Of a DNA stretch of 64,000 bases, positions 28,201-36,131 are shown in pieces. Source of the stretch: Promethearchaeota archaeon (GTDB taxonomy: Archaea; Asgardarchaeota; Lokiarchaeia; Sigyniarchaeales; SOKP01); assembly GCA_016839585.1 (NCBI GenBank), contig JAEOTZ010000058.1, forward strand, positions 129,792 to 193,791. Reading direction: 5' to 3'. Both the position numbers and the translations under genes were made by a program. The notes under the pieces are model-generated. The model had not been told where the DNA came from, searched no databases, and worked only from the letters and a program-made list of their open reading frames with translations. The first letter of the stretch is position 1. The number at the start of each line of letters is the position of its first letter.

Positions 28201-28352
28201 GCTTAATTGTAAGAAAATCATTTGTTAATTCAGCCTTATGTAAAGGGTGTGGTACATGCGCTGCAACTTGCCCAAATGGAGCTATATCTATAATGCAATA
28301 CGATTTTGATCAAATAACTGCTATGATAGAATCATATTTATTAGAATTATAA
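25266..28352 (+). CDS. hdrA: Double-module heterodisulfide reductase subunit A
   Basis: 1028 residues, about one and a half times normal HdrA length. It holds two FAD/NAD modules in one chain. Module 1 starts VLVIGAGIGGIQSAL and carries SLCILAPKM, CKGCGDCAAKCP and GVCGVCAKVC. Around 460 comes the N-terminal HdrA domain (VLICHCGINIGKYV, VASCTPRTHEALFQ), then module 2 from about 600 (SLIIGGGIGGMSAAL, GCAQWPKNIQD). Two C-terminal ferredoxin motifs close it: CIGCGKCESVCP and CKGCGTCAATCP. Every position that is Sec in the copy at 18853 is Cys here. It is translationally coupled to the HdrCB fusion. Two flavin modules per chain could place two FADs in one bifurcating unit; that is inference. Confidence 0.9.
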   Translation: MMEGSVLVIGAGIGGIQSALDLTELGFKVYLVDRTPSIGGRMAQLDKTFPTNDCSLCILAPKMVEVFRNPNIELMTYHEVQKLAGKPGDFTVTVLKKPRYVDEIKCKGCGDCAAKCPKIEVPNLFDMNLGKRKSVYIPFPQAVPPVYLIDPELCLKLTKGVCGVCAKVCQAEAIDFDQKPQEIELKVGAIVVATGFDMPAKNLSSRWGYHYENVVSALEYERILCASGPFGGHVLRPSDQKEPEKIAFIQCAGSRDLHEGVPYCSSVCCMYTAKEAIITKEHSDNSQCFVFRHDIRAFGKNFYEFTQRAQKEYGVKYFQTKISKIVEDPETNDLIIHYEDLKTGTFHDFQANLVVLATPLVPSTGSKDLAKILEIELDEYHFFKEKDYFNKSKSTKDGIYLCGFCQGPMDIPETVADASGVAGQVAAFLNSVKFDHIKEKLEVPELDIKATDEPRIGVLICHCGINIGKYVHVPLLAEYVRTLPNVVQCEDNLYSCSSDSQTRIKELIKDHKLNRFIVASCTPRTHEALFQETCQEAGLNKYLFEMVNIRDQCSCVHMDDAEAATQKAKDLIRMSVAKSRLLKPLKEELLKITPTSLIIGGGIGGMSAALNIAEQGFKTFLVEKESFLGGNLNYLNVLYPIEENASDFLNETIEKVNHNKNIQIFLNAKIGDIKGYVGNYIVSIVDSKNETHELSIGTIIVATGGKEYKPKDMFQYKKENKNVITQLELEQKLKEKGKSWLDDINRITTILCVNARQVEGITYCSNICCGNSIKNIGLLKKLKPELEIAVLYRDLQMAKKKYEEYYRERRKDAIFLRYDLDNIPIISKVNKDPEKYNIKFYDTNLQDFIEFNTDLIVLSTPMIPADNLEELAKMLKVPLDRNGFFLEAHVKLRPLDFATDGIFLCGCAQWPKNIQDTISQANGAAGRASRFLSAKEIKTSGIVAEVDPVNCIGCGKCESVCPYNAIDILESAKDYEEVSLIVRKSFVNSALCKGCGTCAATCPNGAISIMQYDFDQITAMIESYLLEL

Positions 28353-28370
28353 AAAATGTTGTAATATATT

Positions 28371-28808
28371 ATGCCAAAAGCAAAAACAAAAGTAATAAGA
28401 AAAGACTTTACTCCAGAAATACTAGTTTTTTGTTGTAATTGGTGTTCGTATGCAGGAGCAGATTTAGCAGGGGTTTCCAGATTTCAATATCCCCCTAACA
28501 TGAGAATAATACGAGTAATGTGTTCTGGAAGAGTTGATCCTGCATTTGTAATAAAAGCTTTAAAAGAGGGAGCTGATGGAATACTCATCACAGGATGCCA
28601 TATTGGCGATTGTCATTATATTTCTGGAAATGAGTATGCTCAAGAAAGATTTGGACGATTACATGAAATAATAATTAAACAATTAGGTATTAATGAAAAA
28701 AGAGTCAGGTTAGAATGGGTAAGTGCATCAGAAGGAAAGCGGTTTGCTGATTTGATCACAGAATTTACAAACCAAATAAAGGAATTAGGACCTTTGAAGG
28801 TACTTTAG
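28371..28808 (+). CDS. mvhD: MvhD-like [2Fe-2S] subunit, cysteine form
   Basis: 145 residues, 18 bases after the double HdrA. Motifs: VFCCNWCSYAGADLAGVS near 19-36, VMCSGRVDPAFVIKALKEGA in the middle, ITGCHIGDCHY near 80, and WVSASEGKRFADLI at the end. These cysteines bind the [2Fe-2S] cluster in MvhD of the Mvh-Hdr complex. This copy uses Cys at both positions where the copy at 20798 has selenocysteine. The N-terminus (MPKAKTKVIRKDF) is about 17 residues longer than in the seleno copy. Placement suggests it serves the double HdrA while the seleno copy serves the seleno HdrA. Confidence 0.9.
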   Translation: MPKAKTKVIRKDFTPEILVFCCNWCSYAGADLAGVSRFQYPPNMRIIRVMCSGRVDPAFVIKALKEGADGILITGCHIGDCHYISGNEYAQERFGRLHEIIIKQLGINEKRVRLEWVSASEGKRFADLITEFTNQIKELGPLKVL

Positions 28809-29239
28809 TTAAAACCATTTAAAGATTAAAGAAGAATCCTGTTTTTCTTATAAATCTTAATTTTTTAATACCTATTTAAGAATAAATTTTTTTATATAAA
28901 CCTCAAGTTCCATATTATCATAGCTGAATTCAATAAAAAATAGGAGTTAATATTATTAATAACGATAAATGATAAGGAAAAATTTATCGATATTGATCAA
29001 AGTTTACTAAAGTGATAGCCATTTATTGAAAGAATTTTTGCTTTCAATAAAATATATATGAAAGATTTTCAGAAATTTACTTTATTATTAATGGAATTCG
29101 ACATTTTTGAGCATAATACTTAAATAAATGCTTTTACTTATCTTATGATTAGCACATATTTTCTTGACCGAATTGTTAAGAAATTTTTCCAATAAAATTG
29201 AATAATTAAGTTATTACATTGTTCTATGAGGTAATTTCT
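28809..29239. other. 431-bp AT-rich spacer with one perfect hairpin
   Basis: No convincing gene. TTTATTGAAAG (29022-29032) and CTTTCAATAAA (29041-29051) form a perfect 11-bp stem with an 8-base loop. A GAGGT tract at 29227-29231 is the Shine-Dalgarno of the following HdrA. A short coding-like stretch just before the hairpin is listed among the rejected items. Confidence 0.5.
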
Positions 29240-32005
29240 TTGGAAGGTTCTGTGTTAGTAATTGGTGGAGGAATGGCTGGAATACAAACCTCTTTAGATT
29301 TAACTGAATTAGGGTTTAAAGTTTATTTAATAGAAAAAGAAGCATCAATTGGCGGTCATATGGCTCAATTTGATAAACAATTCCCTGCAAACGACTGTAG
29401 TTTATGTATGCTTGCTCCAAAAATGGTTGCAGTTTATAAGAATCCCAATATTGAATTATTTACTTTATCTGAGATTAAAAAAGTTAGTGGAAACCAGGGA
29501 AATTTTAAAGTTTCGATAGTTAAAAATCCTAGATATGTTGACGAAACCAAATGTAGGGGTTGTGGAGATTGTACTGCGAAGTGCCCAAAGATTGAAGCTC
29601 CGAATATTTTTGACATGAATTTAGGAAAAAGGAAATCAATTTATATCCCTTTCCCTCAAGCAACTCCTCCTGTATATTTAATAGACCCGGAATTATGTTT
29701 ATTTTTAAATAGAGATGTATGTGGGGTATGTAAAAAAGTTTGTAAGGGTGATGCAATTAATTTTTATCAAAAATCTCAAGAAATTGAATTGAATGTAGGT
29801 GCTATCGTCGTTGCTACAGGGTTTGATATGCTTGGAGAAGAATTATCTTCAAAATGGGGGTATCAATATAAAAATGTGGTAAATGGTTTAGAATATGAAA
29901 GAATATTATGCCCAACAGGACCATTTGGTACACATATCTTAAGACCAAGCAATGAAGAAGAGCCTGAGAAAATAGCATTTATACAGTGTGCAGGATCTGG
30001 TTATCAAGAAAATCAGATTCCTTATTGTTCCCGTGTATGTTGTATGTATACAGCAAAAAATGCAATTTTAACAAAAATTTATGCCGAAACTCCTCAAATT
30101 ACAGTTTTTAGACATAATATTCGGGTTTTTGGTCGAGATTTTTATGAGTATACTAAAAATGCTCAAGAAGAATATGGCATTAAATATATTAACAGTAAGA
30201 TACAAATTATTGAAGAAGAACCAGAAACAAACGATATAATTATATATTATAGAGATATGAAATCTGGAGAAGATAAAACTTATAAAGCAAATTTAGTAGT
30301 TCTGGCAGCGCCATTGGTACCTTCAAAGGGGACAGAGAAATTAGCTAAAATCTTAGGAATTAAATTAGATAAATACAATTTTCTCCAATCAAAATCTTAC
30401 TTTAATAAATCTTTATCAACTAAAGAAGGGATTTATCTATGTGGTTTTTGTCAAAGTCCCATGAATATTTCAGAAACGGTTGCTAATGCAAGCGGAGTTG
30501 CAGGGGAAGTAGCAACGATATTGAATCCAGTTAGATACTCGCAAATAAAAGAAAGGGAGATTAATATCTTACCAGAAGGGGATATAATTAAAATCACTCC
30601 AAGGGCATTAGTTATAGGTGGTGGAGTCTCTGGTATGACTGCTTCCTTAAATCTTAGTAATCAAGGATTTGAGACTATTCTTTTAGAAAAAGAGAATCAA
30701 TTAGGAGGAAATATCAATTATATTAATGTGTTGTACCCTACTAAACAAAGTGCTCCAGATTTCCTTTTTAATATTGAAGAAGAGGTTAGGATCAATACAA
30801 ATATTAAAATATTTTTAAATTCAAAAATTGAAAGTATTTCAGGGTCAATTGGAAATTATGACGTATCATTTTTAGATATAAATGATAAAATCCATGATAT
30901 TAGAGTCGGAACGATAATCCTTGCTACAGGAAGTCAAGAATTTAAACCGATAGGTCTTTTTCAATACAATAAAAATAATAAAAATGTTTTAACTCTTTTA
31001 GAACTAGAGAAAAAGCTGAAAAGTAAGGATAATTCTTGGCTTACCAAGATAAATCATATTACTATAGTTTTATGTGTTAAAGCAAGACAAAAAGACGGAT
31101 TCTCATATTGTTCAAATGTATGTTGTAATAATACTATAAAAAATATTGAAATTTTAAAGGAAATTAATTCAAAAATCAAAATACTCGTTCTATTCAGAGA
31201 TCTTCATATGGCTAAAAAAGAGCTTGAAGATCTATTTAGTAAAAGGAAAAAAATCGCTGAATATATTAGATATAATTTAGAAAACATCCCTGAAGTTGTT
31301 AAGATGAGACAGAATCCAGAAAAATACATAATAAAATTGCGAGATGATTCTAATCCGGATAATATTATTGAATTTAATACTGATTTAATTGTATTAGCAA
31401 CTCCAATGATCCCACCTGATGATTTAAAGGATTTGTCACATATGCTTGATGTTCCTCTTGATGAAAATGGATTTTTTATTGAAGCACATACAAAATTAAG
31501 ACCTTTAGATTTTGCAGGGCATGGAATTTTTGTTTGTGGATGTGCACAATGGCCAAAAAATATACAAGATTGTATATCACAGGCAAATGCAGCAGCTGGT
31601 CGGGCAAGTAGATTCTTAAGTGTAAAACAAATTTCAACGACAAAATTGGAATATCTCTCATTTATGCTCTCTATTCAGTGTTTCTTCAAAGATATGAAAG
31701 TTAATGCTGAAAGATGTAATGGTTGTGGTAGATGCGCTGAAGTTTGTCAATTCAAAGCAATAACACTTACAGATTCTAAACAAGAATATGAGGATGTTAG
31801 TATTGCCGCTAAAAAAGCTATTATTAATCCTGCTATATGTAAAGGATGTGGAAAATGTTCTGCAACTTGTCGATTAAAGGCAATTGATGCAAGACATTAT
31901 GACTTTAAACAAATCTCTGCTATAATTGATCCATATTTTTTAGAAAAAGCAAAACCAGAGGAAAAATTTGATGATGGGACAACAGAACTTACAATAATTA
32001 AGTGA
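29240..32005 (+). CDS. hdrA: Shortened double-module heterodisulfide reductase subunit A
   Basis: About 921 residues from the TTG at 29240, which follows GAGGT by 8 bases and gives LEGSVLVIGGGMAGIQTSL, matching MEGSVLVIG of the copy at 25266. An upstream TTG at 29219 would overlap the Shine-Dalgarno. Two FAD modules are present (second at about 455, ALVIGGGVSGMTASL). The roughly 110-residue CHCGIN/CTPRTHE domain between them in the neighbour is missing here, while the flanks align on both sides. The two C-terminal ferredoxin motifs are CNGCGRCAEVCQ and CKGCGKCSATCR, with Q and R where Pro is usual. It has its own promoter region and a divergent C-terminal tail. The missing domain implies different partner contacts. 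Confidence 0.88.
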   Translation: MEGSVLVIGGGMAGIQTSLDLTELGFKVYLIEKEASIGGHMAQFDKQFPANDCSLCMLAPKMVAVYKNPNIELFTLSEIKKVSGNQGNFKVSIVKNPRYVDETKCRGCGDCTAKCPKIEAPNIFDMNLGKRKSIYIPFPQATPPVYLIDPELCLFLNRDVCGVCKKVCKGDAINFYQKSQEIELNVGAIVVATGFDMLGEELSSKWGYQYKNVVNGLEYERILCPTGPFGTHILRPSNEEEPEKIAFIQCAGSGYQENQIPYCSRVCCMYTAKNAILTKIYAETPQITVFRHNIRVFGRDFYEYTKNAQEEYGIKYINSKIQIIEEEPETNDIIIYYRDMKSGEDKTYKANLVVLAAPLVPSKGTEKLAKILGIKLDKYNFLQSKSYFNKSLSTKEGIYLCGFCQSPMNISETVANASGVAGEVATILNPVRYSQIKEREINILPEGDIIKITPRALVIGGGVSGMTASLNLSNQGFETILLEKENQLGGNINYINVLYPTKQSAPDFLFNIEEEVRINTNIKIFLNSKIESISGSIGNYDVSFLDINDKIHDIRVGTIILATGSQEFKPIGLFQYNKNNKNVLTLLELEKKLKSKDNSWLTKINHITIVLCVKARQKDGFSYCSNVCCNNTIKNIEILKEINSKIKILVLFRDLHMAKKELEDLFSKRKKIAEYIRYNLENIPEVVKMRQNPEKYIIKLRDDSNPDNIIEFNTDLIVLATPMIPPDDLKDLSHMLDVPLDENGFFIEAHTKLRPLDFAGHGIFVCGCAQWPKNIQDCISQANAAAGRASRFLSVKQISTTKLEYLSFMLSIQCFFKDMKVNAERCNGCGRCAEVCQFKAITLTDSKQEYEDVSIAAKKAIINPAICKGCGKCSATCRLKAIDARHYDFKQISAIIDPYFLEKAKPEEKFDDGTTELTIIK

Positions 32006-32061
32006 TTTTTTTATAAATGGAAAACTTAAATCTATACTAATTTTTATTTATTTCTTATTAT

Positions 32062-33282
32062 TTATTTAAAAGTTCTCTTTCCTAAGGTGTATAATAAGGA
32101 AAAAACAATAATGAGAAAGATAGATATTATAAAAACAGTAAAATAAACCATTTTAATACCTTTATCATGAAAAGTTGAATCATAAATTATAGGTACGAGG
32201 GCAATTCCTATAAATTGACCCGCTGTCGCTAGTCCTGCTAAAGCTCCACGTCTCTCCTTTGATAATGTTTGGCTATAATACATAATTGAAGGAATTAGAG
32301 ATCCTCCAGCGACACCTATAAACATAAGACCTAAAGTCGTAAATAGAAGTAGGTTATTGTTCGTAATATCACTAATTAATAATAAAATCATTAATCCAAT
32401 ATATAATGAAATGATTCCAATTAGTATTGCTATTCTAACTCCTTTTTTTATTATTAAGTAACCTATTAAAATTCCTGTAATCGCTCCCATGATTCCTGCA
32501 CTCCCAATAATTATCCCTGCAAGGGTTTCATCAATTATATGCGTAAAAGCTCGTGAAGTCCAAACAATAATTGCTAAATAAGTTTGTGAACTTAGAAAAG
32601 CGGATATTATCATTAATATTACAACAGATCTACGAAATTCTTGAAATAAATGAGATAGAAAAAGTCGGAACCCTGAATCCTTACTGGTTCTTTGGGGAGC
32701 TCGGTTTAAATTAATCAATATTAGTATACAAATTCCAGTAATTAATATAAATAACAAATAAAGAAATCGCCATCCTATAATAACTATAAATCCAGCGAGT
32801 ATTGGACCAATTGCTACTCCTAAATTAGCTGCAGATCCAAGATAACCCATTTTCTTAGGGATATTTGGTCTAGGTGTTATGTCAGTTATTAAAGCTATTA
32901 AGACCGGATTTACAAATCCAAAACCAATCCCACCAAGAATGTTGGCAATTAAGAACATTATTAATGAAAATGAAGTAGCTGCTACAAGCATTCCCACTCC
33001 AAAAAGTGATAAACCAAAAATTATAACAGGAAACCTTCCTTTAATATCAGAAATTGCTCCTGAAAAAAGTTGAATTATTGCAAAAGGAAACATAAATGAA
33101 GGAATAGCAATTGATATTAAGCTAGCAGATACGTCAAACTCTCCCGAAAGAATTCCAAATAGAACTAAAATAACATTTCCAGTTAATGGCCCTAAGAAAA
33201 AAAGTATATATACGATACTTTCAATTAATATTGATCCATTCTTCATTCCACTGATTTCTTTTTCCTTAATCTCTTGATTCAT
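32062..33282 (-). CDS. MFS transporter, 12 helices
   Basis: 406 residues with twelve hydrophobic helices in two sets of six. The loop between helices 2 and 3 reads GAISDIKGRFPVIIFG, the MFS motif A (G-x-x-x-D-x-x-G-R). Helix 5 has GPILAGFIVIIGWRFLY, the motif C-like 'G-P-x-x-G' of drug antiporters. Helix 4 holds ANILGGIGFGFVNPVLIALI. These features point to an exporter of the DHA group, but the substrate is unknown. It ends 56 bases from the HdrA gene, tail to tail. The N-terminus is short and charged, as expected inside the cell. Confidence 0.85.
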   Translation of the reverse strand: MNQEIKEKEISGMKNGSILIESIVYILFFLGPLTGNVILVLFGILSGEFDVSASLISIAIPSFMFPFAIIQLFSGAISDIKGRFPVIIFGLSLFGVGMLVAATSFSLIMFLIANILGGIGFGFVNPVLIALITDITPRPNIPKKMGYLGSAANLGVAIGPILAGFIVIIGWRFLYLLFILITGICILILINLNRAPQRTSKDSGFRLFLSHLFQEFRRSVVILMIISAFLSSQTYLAIIVWTSRAFTHIIDETLAGIIIGSAGIMGAITGILIGYLIIKKGVRIAILIGIISLYIGLMILLLISDITNNNLLLFTTLGLMFIGVAGGSLIPSIMYYSQTLSKERRGALAGLATAGQFIGIALVPIIYDSTFHDKGIKMVYFTVFIISIFLIIVFSLLYTLGKRTFK

Positions 33283-33723
33283 AGCAATTCTTAATCAAAG
33301 AATCTACTTAATTTAATTTTTATTAAATTGAATTTATATATAAACCTAATTCATATATCTAATAAATTAGAAATAACAATCTGAATCGAAGAATAATATC
33401 AGAATATATATCCAGATATTATTGAGATATTGATAAAAATTCGTAAAAGAACGGTTTCACGAAAAAAAAGTAAAAAGATCTATATCTTACTCTTTAGGTG
33501 GTATGTACATTTCTAATGGTAATAATTCACGACTGTAGAATATGACCAATTAACATTCAAGAAACAAGAATTAGAAAAATTCGGTTTCCCTTCTCTTTTA
33601 GTACTTTTAAGTCTTTAAATCCCATTTCAAATTCTCTAGAATTTTTTGTAGGAATCTATGAGAAAACTTTCTATTATTGACAGCTTTATTGCAATTAATA
33701 ATATTAATTAATATTAAAAACAA
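33283..33723. other. 441-bp spacer with possible decayed coding sequence
   Basis: No intact gene. On the minus strand the stretch near 33490-33545 reads FYSRELLPLEMYIPPKE and stop, but stops interrupt it upstream. On the plus strand AGGTGG precedes MYISNGNNSRL and stop, and a shifted frame continues VEYDQLTFKKQELEKFGFPS. Both look like worn-out coding DNA, and I cannot tell which strand was the gene. The motif TTCACGAAAAAAAAGTAA lies at 33456-33473. Confidence 0.3.
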
Positions 33724-34998
33724 ATGATTAGTGAGCTAGCAGAAATATTTAACAAAATAGAACTCGAATGGATTGATTCTTCAGAAGATTTAACAAATAG
33801 TGAGCAATACCGCAATTTTATGGAATTTTTTCCAAACTTAAAATCAATCTTTAAGTTAGGTAAAAAAAAGAGCGAAAATGAATTTAATAGAACTCTAAAA
33901 CACATATTTAGAGTTTTCAAAGTATTTTTTCAATTAAAAGATGGAACTTTTACTCATGAAACCCTATCTTCTAAATCAATACAACTTATTAGCGCAAAAG
34001 TTATTAATCAGCTATGTGAAAATGAAAATATTTTACCATTGATTCTTATATATCATGATATTGGTAGATTCTTCGACCGAAAAAATCATCCTTATCAAAG
34101 TTATCTATTATTATCTGAGAGAAAATTACTTGATCCATATGGTCTTTCTGAAAATAAACAGTTACTAATTAAAAAAATAATTCAATACCATCTTTTATTT
34201 GCTACTATTTATACTGGTGAATCTACCTTTTACGGAATATATGCCTTACTTAATGACAAAGAATTCATTCCAATATTATCTAAGAAAAAGAATAGGGAAC
34301 TTTTCATTAATCTTTTAGAAATTTTTACTTTTATCGATATTTTAGGATATAATTATGCTAAAATTTATGATCATTATGTTGACTATTATAATGAAATTAA
34401 TTTTATTTTGAAAGACATTTTAAATTGTTGGCTAGATAAAGAACTAATTTTAAGACGAGCTTATACTTATTCTCAGGAATGGCTTGAGTGGAGAATTGCT
34501 GGAGCCCTTAGAATATTTCAATTTGTTGAAACAAAGCCCCATTTAACCAAAGAATTTTATTTTAATAAATTGATAGAAAGTATTAAGGAGACTAACAATG
34601 AATTGATTAATAATCTCAACTGGGAAATATTAAAAAGTCAATATTTAACCCATTCTTACAAAATTCAAATCAAGTATGGTTTAGCTTTTTTAATGATTTT
34701 AGCATTTGGCAATTTTCAGCGGATGGGATTAAAAATAGATGCTGGAATTTCATATAAATTAATTTTTTTTTGGACCCTACTTTCAAAAGAAATAGAATCA
34801 CGAACTAAGGATAAAAAAGTTTACTTATGGAATGTCTATTTAGTAGGAATGCCCCATTGGTCAAAAATAGATAAAATATTTATAAATAAGTTAAACGATA
34901 ATGCAATTGAATTAATTATTAAGAATGCTTCTCAAGAATTCATAAAGGAACGAAAGGAATATAACCTTTATTTGAATTTAAAACAAATAATGGATTAA
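33724..34998 (+). CDS. HD-domain protein (probable phosphohydrolase)
   Basis: 424 residues. Candidate HD-site residues appear in order: H60 in LKHIFRVFKV, H111-D112 in LIYHDIGRF, H122 in KNHPYQS, H156 in IIQYHLLFA, and D198 in FTFIDILGY. This 'H...HD...H...H...D' series fits the metal-dependent HD phosphohydrolase fold. The C-terminal 200 residues are helical with no recognised motif. The substrate may be a nucleotide or second messenger, but nothing in the sequence decides it. The gene is alone, after a long spacer, and 34 bases ahead of the dehydrogenase start on the same strand. Confidence 0.55.
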   Translation: MISELAEIFNKIELEWIDSSEDLTNSEQYRNFMEFFPNLKSIFKLGKKKSENEFNRTLKHIFRVFKVFFQLKDGTFTHETLSSKSIQLISAKVINQLCENENILPLILIYHDIGRFFDRKNHPYQSYLLLSERKLLDPYGLSENKQLLIKKIIQYHLLFATIYTGESTFYGIYALLNDKEFIPILSKKKNRELFINLLEIFTFIDILGYNYAKIYDHYVDYYNEINFILKDILNCWLDKELILRRAYTYSQEWLEWRIAGALRIFQFVETKPHLTKEFYFNKLIESIKETNNELINNLNWEILKSQYLTHSYKIQIKYGLAFLMILAFGNFQRMGLKIDAGISYKLIFFWTLLSKEIESRTKDKKVYLWNVYLVGMPHWSKIDKIFINKLNDNAIELIIKNASQEFIKERKEYNLYLNLKQIMD

Positions 34999-35032
34999 AT
35001 ATATAAATTTAATTTAAAAGAGTTGGTCTTTT

Positions 35033-36016
35033 ATTAGAGCTGCTGTTCTTGAAGATGTCCAAAAAATTGTATACAGAGAAGACTACCCAAAGCCAGTTAT
35101 TGGAACTAATGACGTTTTAGTTAAAGTTCATTATTGCGGGATATGTGGAAGTGATATACCAAATTTTAAATATAAATTGTATCAAGTTCCCCTAATACTG
35201 GGCCATGAAATATCTGGAGAAGTAACTGAAATTGGTGAGAACATAACTGATGTGAGAGTTGGAGATAAAGTAGTAGCGATGAATGTTTTACTTGATGTAC
35301 GTAAAGGCCAATTAGAAGGAATGGGAATATTTGACAATGGAGGATTTGCAGAATATGTTAGAGTAAAAAGCAAGAATTTATTTCTTTCTCCTAAAAATAT
35401 CTCTATTAAAGGAGCCACAATGATTGAATCATTTGCAAATATAACAAGAGCGATAAGAATATCAAAAATGAGTAAAAATGAAAAGGTTCTTATCATTGGT
35501 GGGGGGAATATTGGATTGGCTTTCTTAAGTACAGTATTAAGTGAAAGAAATCCTGATTGTATCATTGTTGTTGAACCTCATCAATTTTTAAGAGAAAAAG
35601 CTATAGAGCTCGGAGCAAATGAAGCAATTCTCCCAAGTAAGACAAAGATAAAAAAAATTTTAAAAAACTTTGGTGCTCCTACATATATTTTTGATAGTGT
35701 AGGAAGTGAACAAACTATATTAATGGCAATAGATTTAATTGAAAGAGGTGGTACAATTTTAGTAGAGGGTATTCAAAGAACGAAGATTTCATTACCTATC
35801 TTTTCAATAATTAACAAAGAAATCACACTTAAAGGATGTTTAGGACATGATAGTGAAGATATCTTAGCTGCAATTGATTTATTTGCCAAAGAAAAAATTG
35901 ATCCACATAAATATATTTCTGATGTTGTTGATTTGAAAGATCTTCAAATCACTTTTCAAAAATTTCTTGAACCTGGGGAAAGAAAATTCATTAAAATTTT
36001 AGTAAAACCTAATTAA
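35033..36016 (+). CDS. Zinc-type medium-chain alcohol/sorbitol dehydrogenase with probable AUU start
   Basis: 327 residues if started at ATT 35033 (IRAAVLEDVQKIVYREDYPK). No ATG, GTG or TTG lies in frame between the upstream TAA (35015) and a TTG at 35177. The 48 residues before that TTG hold the essential CGICGSD zinc ligand, and they directly precede ILGHEISGE, so translation must start upstream. The NAD site is VLIIGGGNIGLAFL. The structural-zinc lobe, normally four cysteines, is replaced by VLLDVRKGQLEGMGIF, so that zinc is lost. Family members oxidise polyols or alcohols. A sequencing error at the start is an alternative explanation. No close operon partners are seen. Confidence 0.75.
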   Translation: MRAAVLEDVQKIVYREDYPKPVIGTNDVLVKVHYCGICGSDIPNFKYKLYQVPLILGHEISGEVTEIGENITDVRVGDKVVAMNVLLDVRKGQLEGMGIFDNGGFAEYVRVKSKNLFLSPKNISIKGATMIESFANITRAIRISKMSKNEKVLIIGGGNIGLAFLSTVLSERNPDCIIVVEPHQFLREKAIELGANEAILPSKTKIKKILKNFGAPTYIFDSVGSEQTILMAIDLIERGGTILVEGIQRTKISLPIFSIINKEITLKGCLGHDSEDILAAIDLFAKEKIDPHKYISDVVDLKDLQITFQKFLEPGERKFIKILVKPN

Positions 36017-36131
36017 TATTTTCTACAAAGTTAATACCCTAACTGGCAAAAAGAAACCTTATTATACATTTTCAGTTAAATAATATTATTACCATATCTA
36101 AAAAAATAAGATTCGAGGCTAGATTCCAGTA

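Noticed and set aside
28944-29018. Open stretch reading ITINDKEKFIDIDQSLLK then TGA-TAG, resembling a MoaD/ThiS start and a possible tiny selenoprotein
   Set aside because: No usable start codon, the UGA is followed at once by TAG, and the adjacent hairpin lacks the UGA/GA core. Too short to support.
33490-33640. UGA codons on the minus strand considered as selenocysteine
   Set aside because: TAA stops also interrupt the frames and no conserved cysteine context is visible.
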